64,000 nt of DNA from Acinetobacter sp. WU_MDCI_Axc73 (lineage in GTDB: Bacteria; Pseudomonadota; Gammaproteobacteria; Pseudomonadales; Moraxellaceae), in contig NZ_JAHPRO010000013.1 of assembly GCF_025562455.1 (NCBI RefSeq), forward strand, positions 1 to 64,000, read 5' to 3'. Both the position numbers and the translations under genes were made by a program. Below the pieces are notes generated by a model that made no database searches, was not told where the DNA came from, and saw only the letters and a program-made list of their open reading frames with translations. Shown here one piece after another: positions 5,702 through 13,789 of this stretch; position 1 is the stretch's first letter; each line of letters opens with the position of its first letter.

Positions 5702-7150
5702 ATGTTACATTTAGTCACTGGTACACCAGGTGCGTCTAAAACTGCTTTTGTTGTTAATGAACTCGATAAATTAGAACGTTCAAATTATATTAATGTCCGC
5801 AAAAACAAACTTGTTTATGAACATAACTTAAATTTATTTGAAAAGTTCAAAGAAGAATTTACTTTATATATGTATGAAGAAGGTTCTGGATCTGATCGAA
5901 AAACAATTATTGAAATGCTTCCTTTAGATTATTTCGATTTTTTAAAAGAAGACTATGAAGATTTAAGACCTGACGACTATTTTAAAAAAACAACACGATA
6001 TAATGAAATCGTAGATCGTATTAACGATACTCACGGAAAACAAAATTTTGAATTCTTTCAGCCTGTTCGTACTATATACACAAATATTAAAGCCCTAAAA
6101 ATTCCGTATACCCGTTCTTTAATTCATGACTGGAGAGATGCTCCCGATGGTTCTGTTTTTGTTCTTGATGAAGTTCAATTAGTTGCACCATATTCAAATA
6201 AAAAGTCGGAAGATCAAATTATTCTTGATTTAACGATACATCGTCATCGAGGCTTCGATTTCTACTTTATTACACAAGCGCCTAGATTCTTGCATCCAAT
6301 TGTTAAAGAATTAGTCGGTTGTCATTATCATATTACTCGTCCTTATGGTTGGACACCTAAAGTTTATCAATATGGTTCTGCACGTGATAACCCTAACGCT
6401 TTAGTTAATAAAATTAATTGTGAGGGCAAATTTACCTTTAAACCTTCTGATCGCATTTTTACTCTTTATAAATCAACCACTATTAATACACATAAAAAGC
6501 GGATACCTCGTTTTATCTACTTTATTGGTGCTTTCGTGCTGTGCATGATTGGCTTATTTTCTTATTTTGTTTCTCGCGACAACGTGATTTATGATCAAGT
6601 TTCTACGGGTTTAAATGGTAAACCTGTAACACCTGAGCAAGCTAAATCACAGAACTCTCAAAATAATTCAACTTCAATCGAAAAAAAAATTGATGCAGAT
6701 CAAGAATGCCGTAAGGCTGTTAATGTAGAAAAGCCAGAATGCGTAAAATGGTTTGATGAATTATCTAAAAACAACGGTTCTGTTACTGGACAAAATTCAC
6801 AAACAACATTGGTTTCATACAATCCAAATAAACCCTTTGATCAGCAACAGATTCAAGACTCCATTCAATACAGCGTCACGGCAAAACCTGTGCTTTCGGG
6901 CTGTATGAAAACAAATAATGGCTATCAGGCATATACACAACAAGGGACACGACTAAACGTATCACAAGAAGATTGCAAGAAAATCATGTCGGGTGATCGC
7001 CCATTCAACTATTTTCAGGAACAACAAAATGGACTATCTACTCAAAACTATAGTGCGACAAATAACACGCAGCCTAGTACGTCAACTAATCAGACTGATA
7101 AAGAACAACTGGCAAAAATGGAAGCAGCTAAACAACAAGGGTTAATTTAG
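5702..7150 (+). CDS. zot: Zot-type assembly ATPase (gpI-like)
   Basis: The 482-residue protein has a Walker A motif at residues 7-14 (GTPGASKT) and a Walker B segment SVFVLDEVQL near 151-160, as in the Zot/gpI assembly ATPases. A basic stretch and one transmembrane helix follow at about residues 270-292 (FIYFIGAFVLCMIGLFSYF), so the ATPase domain is cytoplasmic and the C-terminus periplasmic. The C-terminal region holds the usual paired cysteines (SGCMKTNNG, EDCKKIMSG) and a Gln/Asn/Ser-rich tail. It drives extrusion of the filament through the envelope. AGGAG precedes ATG 5702. Confidence 0.92.
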   Translation: MLHLVTGTPGASKTAFVVNELDKLERSNYINVRKNKLVYEHNLNLFEKFKEEFTLYMYEEGSGSDRKTIIEMLPLDYFDFLKEDYEDLRPDDYFKKTTRYNEIVDRINDTHGKQNFEFFQPVRTIYTNIKALKIPYTRSLIHDWRDAPDGSVFVLDEVQLVAPYSNKKSEDQIILDLTIHRHRGFDFYFITQAPRFLHPIVKELVGCHYHITRPYGWTPKVYQYGSARDNPNALVNKINCEGKFTFKPSDRIFTLYKSTTINTHKKRIPRFIYFIGAFVLCMIGLFSYFVSRDNVIYDQVSTGLNGKPVTPEQAKSQNSQNNSTSIEKKIDADQECRKAVNVEKPECVKWFDELSKNNGSVTGQNSQTTLVSYNPNKPFDQQQIQDSIQYSVTAKPVLSGCMKTNNGYQAYTQQGTRLNVSQEDCKKIMSGDRPFNYFQEQQNGLSTQNYSATNNTQPSTSTNQTDKEQLAKMEAAKQQGLI

Positions 7151-7158
7151 AGTTCACT

Positions 7159-7467
7159 ATGCATAACATTACTGTCGAAGACTTAAATTCTATAACTCAA
7201 CTTTTCTACGCGATTTTGATTATTGGGTTTCTATGTTCATTCTTTATTTTTGTCATCGTGCGAAATCTATTACTCTCAATCGCTAAAAGAATCAATTTCC
7301 CTCATCGAGTGAAAACTGAAAATGGTTACTTGTATCGCTCACTTAATGGAACGTATGTACCTAAATCACGCGCTGATGAGATTTTAATTCAGCGTAAAAT
7401 GAAAAAACGTCAATACTGGATTAAACGCCATGAATACATTATCTCTCGCCTTAAATCCGATTCATAA
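7159..7467 (+). CDS. Hypothetical phage membrane protein downstream of zot
   Basis: The 102-residue protein has one N-terminal membrane helix (LFYAILIIGFLCSFFIFVIV, about residues 16-35) and then a very basic soluble tail (KSRADEILIQRKMKKRQYWIKRH). It starts nine bases after zot and probably belongs to the same message. It could assist Zot in assembly or handle viral DNA at the membrane. No outer-membrane secretin gene is visible in the prophage, so export probably uses a host channel. Confidence 0.65.
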   Translation: MHNITVEDLNSITQLFYAILIIGFLCSFFIFVIVRNLLLSIAKRINFPHRVKTENGYLYRSLNGTYVPKSRADEILIQRKMKKRQYWIKRHEYIISRLKSDS

Positions 7468-7720
7468 GCGAGTGTCTACGAGCGACAAGTTAGCATCAAA
7501 TTTGAAACCTTCTTCCCTGATTACAATCTCCCGCTTGATCTAAAGCGGGAGTCTTAGAGCGTCCCCCATGGGCGCGAACTGACTTGCATTATCTACCAAC
7601 TGAAGATCTTCGCTGCTGCGATATCCTGGACAAATTTAAAATTTTAAGTTGTTGATATTTATGTATATTAAAAATTCACTTAAAAAACTTGATTGGCAAA
7701 ATATTACACAAAGGTGAATC
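7468..7720. other. Intergenic region with two hairpins, probable phage replication origin/packaging region
   Basis: This is the largest gap in the prophage. CTCCCGCTT (7528-7536) and AAGCGGGAG (7543-7551) form a perfect 9-bp stem with a 6-base loop. A second small stem GCG-T-CCC / GGG-CGC follows at about 7559-7577. Neither is followed by a good T-run. In filamentous phages the strand origins and packaging signal are hairpins in one intergenic region, so this is the best candidate. The last 90 bases are A+T-rich and probably hold the integrase promoter. Confidence 0.55.
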
Positions 7721-8572
7721 ATGAATATTAAAAACATATTAGACTTTTATGCAATAAATGGCTTATTTCAGTCAAAACATGAATATCTTGAAAAATTTAA
7801 AAATTTACAATGGTTCTATCAATACGATCATATTACGATAGAAATCGTGCATGAATATTGTTTATACCGACAACTCATGGACGTAAAAAATTCAACAATT
7901 AATAGAGAATTACACTTAATTAAATCAGCCTTTAACTACTATCTGAAACATAAACATGATGCCAATTTCAAAAACCCATTCAATGGCTTTAAACTTTTTG
8001 AACAAGATTTTATTCCGCGTTTTTTAAATGCTGCTGAATGTTCACAACTACTTGCTGCATCTAAGAAATACGGCAATTTTATCCTACACGATTACATCTT
8101 GCTTTTACTCAATACGGGTTGCCGATCTGGGGAGTTGTTGTCACTGACATGGGATAACGTATTCATTAATGAAAGATACTTCATTATCAGAAATTCATTG
8201 TCAAAAAATAAAAAAACTGTTTTTAAACCACTAAATGATGTATCTATTTATGCCCTATTGCGTCTTAAACGTCATAAGAAATTTGTATTTTATAACGAAA
8301 AAACGGATAACAGATTTATGAGTTTTTATAAAGGATTTAAATGTGCGGTCAATCGTGCTGAAATTGGACATGTACGAATACATGATTTAAGACATACATT
8401 TGCTAGTTTTTTGATAAAGCAAGGTATACCGCTTTATCATGTTTCACAACTTTTAGGACATTCAGATGTGAGAATAACCCAACGTTATGCTCATTTAGCC
8501 CCTGAAAATTTACATGAATGTTTAAACGTGCTGCCACAATTAACGCAAGATTACAAAAGTTTACAAAAATAA
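7721..8572 (+). CDS. int: Tyrosine recombinase, phage integrase
   Basis: The 283-residue protein has an N-terminal core-binding domain (about 1-95) and a catalytic domain with all expected residues: Arg in NTGCRSGELL, a lysine in LSKNKKT, HDLRHTFASF, LLGHSDVRITQRYAHL with the terminal His and the nucleophile Tyr. AAAGGTG lies before ATG 7721. It ends 18 bp from attR and would recombine the 46-bp tRNA-Glu cores. It has no arm-binding N-terminal extension of the lambda kind. In the circular phage the long form of the XRE gene would run antisense over its last 170 bp. Confidence 0.92.
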   Translation: MNIKNILDFYAINGLFQSKHEYLEKFKNLQWFYQYDHITIEIVHEYCLYRQLMDVKNSTINRELHLIKSAFNYYLKHKHDANFKNPFNGFKLFEQDFIPRFLNAAECSQLLAASKKYGNFILHDYILLLLNTGCRSGELLSLTWDNVFINERYFIIRNSLSKNKKTVFKPLNDVSIYALLRLKRHKKFVFYNEKTDNRFMSFYKGFKCAVNRAEIGHVRIHDLRHTFASFLIKQGIPLYHVSQLLGHSDVRITQRYAHLAPENLHECLNVLPQLTQDYKSLQK

Positions 8573-8590
8573 AGTGAAAGCGGGCAAGCC

Positions 8591-8636
8591 CCCTTTCACG
8601 GCGGTAACCGGGGTTCAAATCCCCGTAGGGACGCCA
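8591..8636 (+). repeat. Right attachment site (attR), 3' tRNA-Glu fragment
   Basis: This copy of 28-73 has A8617 in place of G54. It ends in GACGCCA and is followed at once by the chromosomal terminator that originally served the tRNA gene. The 5' part of the tRNA is absent, so it is not a functional tRNA. Confidence 0.92.
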
Positions 8637-8641
8637 GATTC

Positions 8642-8676
8642 AAAAAAGCCACTGCATGATGCGAGTGGCTTTTTTA
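8642..8676 (+). terminator. Original tRNA-Glu terminator, now displaced to the right of attR
   Basis: AAAAAAGCCACT (8642-8653) pairs with AGTGGCTTTTTT (8664-8675) around GCATGATGCG. It lies six bases beyond attR, so prophage insertion separated the tRNA gene from its terminator and left this one downstream of int. Confidence 0.85.
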
Positions 8677-8700
8677 TTTCTATCAAACCAATCATAATGA

Positions 8701-8728
8701 AATAGAGATTCTGACGAATCCCTATTTC
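8701..8728 (-). terminator. Possible terminator of the Old Yellow Enzyme gene
   Basis: AAATAGAGATTC and GAATCCCTATTT form a 12-bp stem with one mismatch around TGAC, 13 bp beyond the minus-strand stop at 8741. The T-run is poor, so the call is moderate. Confidence 0.5.
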
Positions 8729-8740
8729 TATTCAATATAT

Positions 8741-9985
8741 TTATGCAGACTTACGTGAATTCACCTGACCTTTAATCACAGCCTTAATATTACCCTTCGC
8801 ATAATTCAAAAATACAAGAAGCGGCGATAATTTCGGATTTGGCTTTTTGCCTTTTCCAATACGTCTAAATTGTGCCGCATACCAAATAATTTCCATAATC
8901 GCCATTTTATCAACAAATGGTAATCCTGTTTTAATTGGTTTTACTGCATATTTGACATCCTGCCCTTCAATCAAACGATTTGCCAAATTAGTTTCAACTG
9001 CAAATGGACGTGCAATTCCGACAAAATCACAAGCACCACTTTGTAAAGCCGCATTCATGCCTGTCACTGTACGAAACCCACCCGTAACCATCAGCTTACA
9101 TGTGACTTGTTGACGAATTTTTTCTGCAAACTCTAAGAAGTAGGCTTCTCGCGCAATAGTGCTGGCTTTACGTTTTTCTGATTTAACTCCTGCCATCGCA
9201 GGGGCTTCATAAGTTCCGCCTGAGATTTCAATTAAATCAATTCCAACAGCATCAATGGCTTTAAATACTGTAATTACATCTTCTTCAGTAATGCCGCCGC
9301 GTTGAAAATCAGCCGAGTTAAGTTTGACTGAAATGATAAAGTTTTCTGAAGTTGCTTCACGTACTGCTTTATATATCTCAAGCAGGAAGCGCATACGATT
9401 TTCAATCGAACCACCCCATTGATCCTGACGCTTATTCGTTAAGGGTGATAAAAACTGACTAATCAAATAACCATGTGCACCATGTAGCTGTACACCCTCG
9501 AAACCTGCTTTTTCACAAATACTTGCGGCTGTGGCAAAGCGCTGAATAATATCCAGAATCTCATCTTCTCGAAGCTCACGAGGCGTTCCAAACATGGTGG
9601 CAAGCATAGGACTAAATGGCACGGCTGACGGTGCAACAGTTTCTTTATTCAATCCTTTCGGACACTGACGCCCTGGATGAGATAACTGAATTAACTGTAC
9701 CATTCCGTACTGTTTGCCAATATCTGCCCATTTTTTGAGTTCAACCAGATCACGTTCACTTTCAACCACAACAACACCAGGCTCATTTTTTGCACAAATA
9801 TCAACCATCACATTGCCCGTAATGGCACAGCCCAGCCCACCTTTCGCCCATGCTTCATAAAGCCCAAGATGTAGTTGATTCGGCTGCCCTGCGTCATTTG
9901 CCAATGCTTCACTCATCGCTCCCTTGATTAAGCGATTTTTAAATGTGGTATTTCTGATTTGAATTGAATCGGCAATTTGTGTCAT
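8741..9985 (-). CDS. NADH:flavin oxidoreductase, Old Yellow Enzyme family
   Basis: The 414-residue FMN-dependent TIM-barrel reductase shows family marks FKNRLIKGAMSE near the start, QLSHPGRQ at about 103, EGVQLHGAHGYLISQFLSP with the substrate-binding His pair near 175, NKRQDQWGGSIENRMRF, and ISGGTYEAP later. These fit the branch containing xenobiotic reductases and the barrel domain of 2,4-dienoyl-CoA reductase; no C-terminal Fe-S/FAD part is present, so it is a single-domain reductase. Substrates are probably activated alkenes or aldehydes. It is a single-gene unit on the chromosomal side of attR. Confidence 0.9.
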   Translation of the reverse strand: MTQIADSIQIRNTTFKNRLIKGAMSEALANDAGQPNQLHLGLYEAWAKGGLGCAITGNVMVDICAKNEPGVVVVESERDLVELKKWADIGKQYGMVQLIQLSHPGRQCPKGLNKETVAPSAVPFSPMLATMFGTPRELREDEILDIIQRFATAASICEKAGFEGVQLHGAHGYLISQFLSPLTNKRQDQWGGSIENRMRFLLEIYKAVREATSENFIISVKLNSADFQRGGITEEDVITVFKAIDAVGIDLIEISGGTYEAPAMAGVKSEKRKASTIAREAYFLEFAEKIRQQVTCKLMVTGGFRTVTGMNAALQSGACDFVGIARPFAVETNLANRLIEGQDVKYAVKPIKTGLPFVDKMAIMEIIWYAAQFRRIGKGKKPNPKLSPLLVFLNYAKGNIKAVIKGQVNSRKSA

Positions 9986-10099
9986 GTTTTTCTCATTTAA
10001 ACAATTAGAGTATTAACCCCAATTTAAATTAAAAAAATTAGGAAAAATCATCCTATATTTATAATTTGACAATATCACATGTCAATTATATGCAAAAGT

Positions 10100-11698
10100 T
10101 TAATATTGGCTCGCTGCAATGAGCTGACGCGTATATTCAGATTTCGGTTCTAAAAAGAGTTGCTCAGTGCCCTGATATTCAATAACTTTTGCATGTCTTA
10201 ATACCAAAACTTTTTGACATAAGGCACGGACGACTTGTAAGTCATGACTAATAAATAAATAGCTCAACTGCTGTTGTTGCTGTAAACGTCGCAATAATTG
10301 GACGATTGAACGCTGTGTAGTACGATCCAATGCCGATGTGGGCTCATCCAATATAATCAACTTAGGCCTCAAAATTAATGCGCGTGCCAAAGCAATACGT
10401 TGCCTTTGTCCACCAGATAACTCATGAGGATAACGCTGTTTAAACTCACTGGGAAGTTCGACTTGACGTAGCACATCTTCGATCAGTTCTTCCATTTCAT
10501 CTGCTTTAATTTGTTTGAGAACGAGTCCCTCACCAATAATTTGTGCTACTGTCATTCGTGGATTTAAACTGCTAAATGGATCCTGAAATACAATCTGAAA
10601 ATCTGTGCGTAATGGGCGAAGCTGATTTTCTTTTAAATGGTTTAAGTCTTTGCCTAATAAAATGATTCTTCCATCGCATTCAATCAATCGAGTTACTGCC
10701 AGTGCAAGTGTGGTTTTACCCGAACCACTTTCTCCTACAATCCCAATCGACTCTCCCTGAGACAGGGACAAATCCATGGGTTCTAATGCAACTACATAGT
10801 CTTTAACCCGATTAAGTAAACCTTGTTTAATTGGAAATTTAACCCCAAGCTTTTCAAGTTCAAGCAATGGCTGTCCAGACTGGAGTTTTAGTGCATGCCC
10901 GAAATCATGATTAAGCAAATGTTGTGTATAACTGGTTTTGGGATGATTAAAAACATCATTGACCTGCCCTTGCTCCTCGACAGCACCTTTGTTCATCACA
11001 ATGACTTGGTCTGCATAGCGTTTGACCAAATTCAAATCATGGCTAATTAGAATCATTGCCATATTTCGTTTTTGTTGTAATGCCTTAAGCAGATTCAGAA
11101 TTTGTGCCTGTAAAGTAACATCCAGTGCTGTCGTTGGCTCATCGGCAATTAAAATCTCAGGTTCTTGCGCTAAGGCCATTGCAATCATTACCCGTTGACG
11201 CTGACCACCCGATAATTCGTGGGGATAACGTCTCAGCTTAGTTTCAGGCTCGGGGATTCCAACATCGTGCAGTAGCTCCAGTACGTGGGTTCGAGTCCGT
11301 TGTTTTGACCATCCTTTTAGCAGCAACGTTTCACCCACGATTTTTTCCACCCGATGTAATGGATTTAATGCGGTCATTGGTTCCTGAAAAATCATGGCAA
11401 TTTTTTGACCACGAATCTGTCGATACTGCGCTTGATTGAGATGCAATAGATCTTGACCTTCAAATAAGGCTTGACCCGTTACTTTTAAATGCTGAGGTAA
11501 TAAGCCTAATAACGCCAGACTACTGATTGATTTACCTGAACCACTTTCTCCCACGATTGCTAGGGTTTCCCCCTGTTTCAATTCAAAATCCAGTTTTCGA
11601 ACCAATACTTGACCCGCTTCATTTTCAATATGCAAGCCATTAACATTTAAACAGATCATTTGTTGTGGTTGATTATTGTCGTCTTGGATCGAATGCAT
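10100..11698 (-). CDS. yejF: Peptide ABC transporter, double ATP-binding protein YejF
   Basis: The gene encodes a tandem fusion of two ABC ATPases. The first has GESGSGKSISSLAL, LSGGQRQRVMIAMAL and ILIADEPTTALD; the second has GESGSGKTTLALAV, LSGGQRQRIALARAL and LIILDEPTSALD. GGGGAGG eight to nine bases before ATG 11698 supports this start (532 aa, close to E. coli YejF) over ATG 11719. The start overlaps yejE by 26 bp. It energises import through YejB-YejE. The family imports oligopeptides, including microcin C in E. coli and muropeptides in Agrobacterium. Confidence 0.93.
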   Translation of the reverse strand: MHSIQDDNNQPQQMICLNVNGLHIENEAGQVLVRKLDFELKQGETLAIVGESGSGKSISSLALLGLLPQHLKVTGQALFEGQDLLHLNQAQYRQIRGQKIAMIFQEPMTALNPLHRVEKIVGETLLLKGWSKQRTRTHVLELLHDVGIPEPETKLRRYPHELSGGQRQRVMIAMALAQEPEILIADEPTTALDVTLQAQILNLLKALQQKRNMAMILISHDLNLVKRYADQVIVMNKGAVEEQGQVNDVFNHPKTSYTQHLLNHDFGHALKLQSGQPLLELEKLGVKFPIKQGLLNRVKDYVVALEPMDLSLSQGESIGIVGESGSGKTTLALAVTRLIECDGRIILLGKDLNHLKENQLRPLRTDFQIVFQDPFSSLNPRMTVAQIIGEGLVLKQIKADEMEELIEDVLRQVELPSEFKQRYPHELSGGQRQRIALARALILRPKLIILDEPTSALDRTTQRSIVQLLRRLQQQQQLSYLFISHDLQVVRALCQKVLVLRHAKVIEYQGTEQLFLEPKSEYTRQLIAASQY

Positions 11699-12686
11699 CT
11701 CGCGTCGCCTCCCCAACATATATAAGAAGAGATAACACCACAGCCAAACTAAAAAAACCTGAGAGTGCTAGCCACGGCGCGGTTAAATTATTTTTACCTT
11801 GTAATAATAATTCCCCCAATGAAGCAGCATCAGGCGGTAAGCCATAGCCCAAAAAGTCCAAGGCGGTTAGTGCGGTAATATTGGCGGTGAGCATAAAAGG
11901 AAGTTGAGATAAACTAGAGCTCATGGCATTGGGTAAAATATGTCGAAACATAATCGTTCGATCTTTTACCCCTAAAGCACGTGCAGCACGGACATAATCA
12001 AAATTTCGCGCTCGTAAAAACTCTGCCCGAACCAGTCCTACCAATGCTGGCCAGCCAAACAACAGCATAATTAGAAACAGCCAATATACACTTGGAGTAA
12101 ACATACTCACCAAGATCATCACTATAAACAGCATAGGTAAACCACCCCATACTTCAAGAATGCGTTGGCCTATCAGATCCATCCATCCGCCATAATATCC
12201 TTGTATCGCGCCCACCATAATACCAATGACTGCCGCAAAAAAAGTTAAAGCAAAACCAAAGATTAAAGATACACGTAAGCCATAAAGAATCCGTGCCAAT
12301 ACATCACGACCCTGATCATCTGTCCCGAGCCAGTTTTGCTGGCTCGGTGGTGAAGGTACAGGCACCGCTAAATCCAGATTTGGAGTTTGATAGGCAAATG
12401 GGATTAGCGGCCATACTGCCCACCCCTTATCATTAATCAATTTTTGAACTGCTGGATCTTTATAATCAGCTTCGGTTTCAAACACACCACCAAAGGTCTT
12501 TTCAGGATAGGATTTGATCACTGGAAAATAATAAGACTGATTATATTTGACTAAAATCGGTTTATCGTTGGCAATAAACTCTGCACCTAACGACAAAATA
12601 AAGATCACTCCAAACAAAATGAAACAAGTAAAACCCAGCCGATTGTGTTTAAAACGTTTAAAACGAGCCTGCATCATCGGGGACAT
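11673..12686 (-). CDS. yejE: Peptide ABC transporter permease YejE
   Basis: The 337-residue inner-membrane permease has an N-terminal membrane helix (LGFTCFILFGVIFILSLG), a periplasmic segment and a BPD_transp_1 core with helices and an EAA loop (LVRAEFLRARNFDYVRAARALG). The segment SQQNWLGTDDQGRDVLARI is characteristic of the OppC/DppC/YejE branch. Its start shares one base with the yejB stop (TAATG), indicating coupling. Confidence 0.93.
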   Translation of the reverse strand: MSPMMQARFKRFKHNRLGFTCFILFGVIFILSLGAEFIANDKPILVKYNQSYYFPVIKSYPEKTFGGVFETEADYKDPAVQKLINDKGWAVWPLIPFAYQTPNLDLAVPVPSPPSQQNWLGTDDQGRDVLARILYGLRVSLIFGFALTFFAAVIGIMVGAIQGYYGGWMDLIGQRILEVWGGLPMLFIVMILVSMFTPSVYWLFLIMLLFGWPALVGLVRAEFLRARNFDYVRAARALGVKDRTIMFRHILPNAMSSSLSQLPFMLTANITALTALDFLGYGLPPDAASLGELLLQGKNNLTAPWLALSGFFSLAVVLSLLIYVGEATRDAFDPRRQ

Positions 12687-13759
12687 TATTTAGCTCCCCG
12701 TGATTCAAAGTTAATTCGTGGATCAATCATCTGATACAACACATCACTGATCAATCTCAAAACCAAACCAAGCAAGGTAAATAAAAATAAAGTACCGAAA
12801 ATCACGGGATAATCACGTTGAGTAATTGCCTCAAAGCCGAGTAAGCCCACGCCATCCAGATTAAAAATAATTTCAATAAATAAATTACCCACAAAGAAAA
12901 TGCCGATGAGTGCTTCGGGTAAACCTGCAATCACAATCAGCATGGCATTGCGAAAGACATGACCATAAAGCACTCGATTTTCAGTCAATCCTTTTGAACG
13001 TGCTGCCAGTACATATTGTTTATTCAGTTCTTCCATAAAAGAATATTTGGTGAGATATGTTAATCCTGCGAAACCGCCTAAGATCATGGTGAACAAAGGC
13101 AAAGTCATATGCCAAAAGTAGTCTTTGACTTTATCGAAAAAACCAAGTTGTTGAAAATTTTCAGACACCAAACCCTGTAATGGGAACCAGTGAAAATACG
13201 AACCACCTGCAAAAAATACAATCAGTAATACGCCAAATACAAAAGTCGGTACAGCATATCCCACCGCAAGCAGCATAGACGTTGATTTATCAAAAAATAA
13301 ACCATGCTGCTTGGCTTTACGAATTCCAAGTGGAATTGACACTAAATAAATCAGTAATGTACTCCAAAGCCCAAGTGAAATAGTGACTGGCATTTTCTCA
13401 TATAGAAGCTGTGTGACGGGTTTGTCTTTAAAGAAACTTGTGCCAAAATCTAACGTGACATAACCTTTTAGCATGAGCCAGAAACGTTCAGGCGCAGATT
13501 TATCAAAACCATATTGGGCTTTTATCTGCTCAATCATTTCAGGACTTAAACCTCTAGCTCCCTGATAGGATCGATCAGAAGCAACACTTACCGTTTCACC
13601 ACCACCGCTTTGATTGATTCCCTGAAAATTCTCAGCCTGATGAATTGCCTGTTCAACAGGACCACCTGGCGCGATTTGAACTACTAAGAAATTAATCAGT
13701 AAAATCAGAAATAAAGTCGGAATAATGAGTAAAAGTCGCTTAATAATATAGGTGCCCAT
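12686..13759 (-). CDS. yejB: Peptide ABC transporter permease YejB
   Basis: The 357-residue permease starts MGTYIIKRLLLIIPTLF, the standard first helix of DppB/YejB proteins. It has the ~60-residue periplasmic segment after residue 30, then PVTISLGLWSTLLIYLVSIPLG and the EAA region (QYVLAARSKGLTENRVLYGHVFRNA). It lies between yejA (30 bp upstream) and yejE and pairs with YejE in the channel. Confidence 0.93.
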   Translation of the reverse strand: MGTYIIKRLLLIIPTLFLILLINFLVVQIAPGGPVEQAIHQAENFQGINQSGGGETVSVASDRSYQGARGLSPEMIEQIKAQYGFDKSAPERFWLMLKGYVTLDFGTSFFKDKPVTQLLYEKMPVTISLGLWSTLLIYLVSIPLGIRKAKQHGLFFDKSTSMLLAVGYAVPTFVFGVLLIVFFAGGSYFHWFPLQGLVSENFQQLGFFDKVKDYFWHMTLPLFTMILGGFAGLTYLTKYSFMEELNKQYVLAARSKGLTENRVLYGHVFRNAMLIVIAGLPEALIGIFFVGNLFIEIIFNLDGVGLLGFEAITQRDYPVIFGTLFLFTLLGLVLRLISDVLYQMIDPRINFESRGAK

Positions 13760-13789
13760 GTTTTGGTTCCTTTGGCGTCTTTTGATGAT

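Larger units (their letters stand above)
28..8636. mobile_element. Filamentous (inovirus-type) prophage integrated in tRNA-Glu
   Basis: A block of about 8.56 kb is bounded by 46-bp direct repeats (28-73 and 8591-8636). The first lies in the intact tRNA-Glu and the second is a 3' tRNA fragment. The content is the filamentous phage set in order: replication initiator, ssDNA-binding protein, small hydrophobic proteins, a 50-residue mature major coat protein, a terminator, a large secreted adsorption-type protein, a DUF2523-like gpVI protein and a Zot/gpI ATPase. A tyrosine integrase sits next to the right repeat. A minus-strand XRE regulator and a DUF2726 protein sit at the left end. All structural and replication frames look open, so the element may be functional. 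Many inoviruses use host XerCD at dif; this one carries its own integrase and uses a tRNA gene. Confidence 0.93.

Noticed and set aside
5500..5718. Minus-strand frame across the G+C-rich hairpin
   Set aside because: Antisense to the gpVI-like gene and zot start, no start signal.
8403..8618. Minus-strand frame from attR into int
   Set aside because: Not a separate gene in the integrated state (starts at TTG in the att core). It is kept only as the predicted C-terminal tail of the XRE protein in the circular phage.
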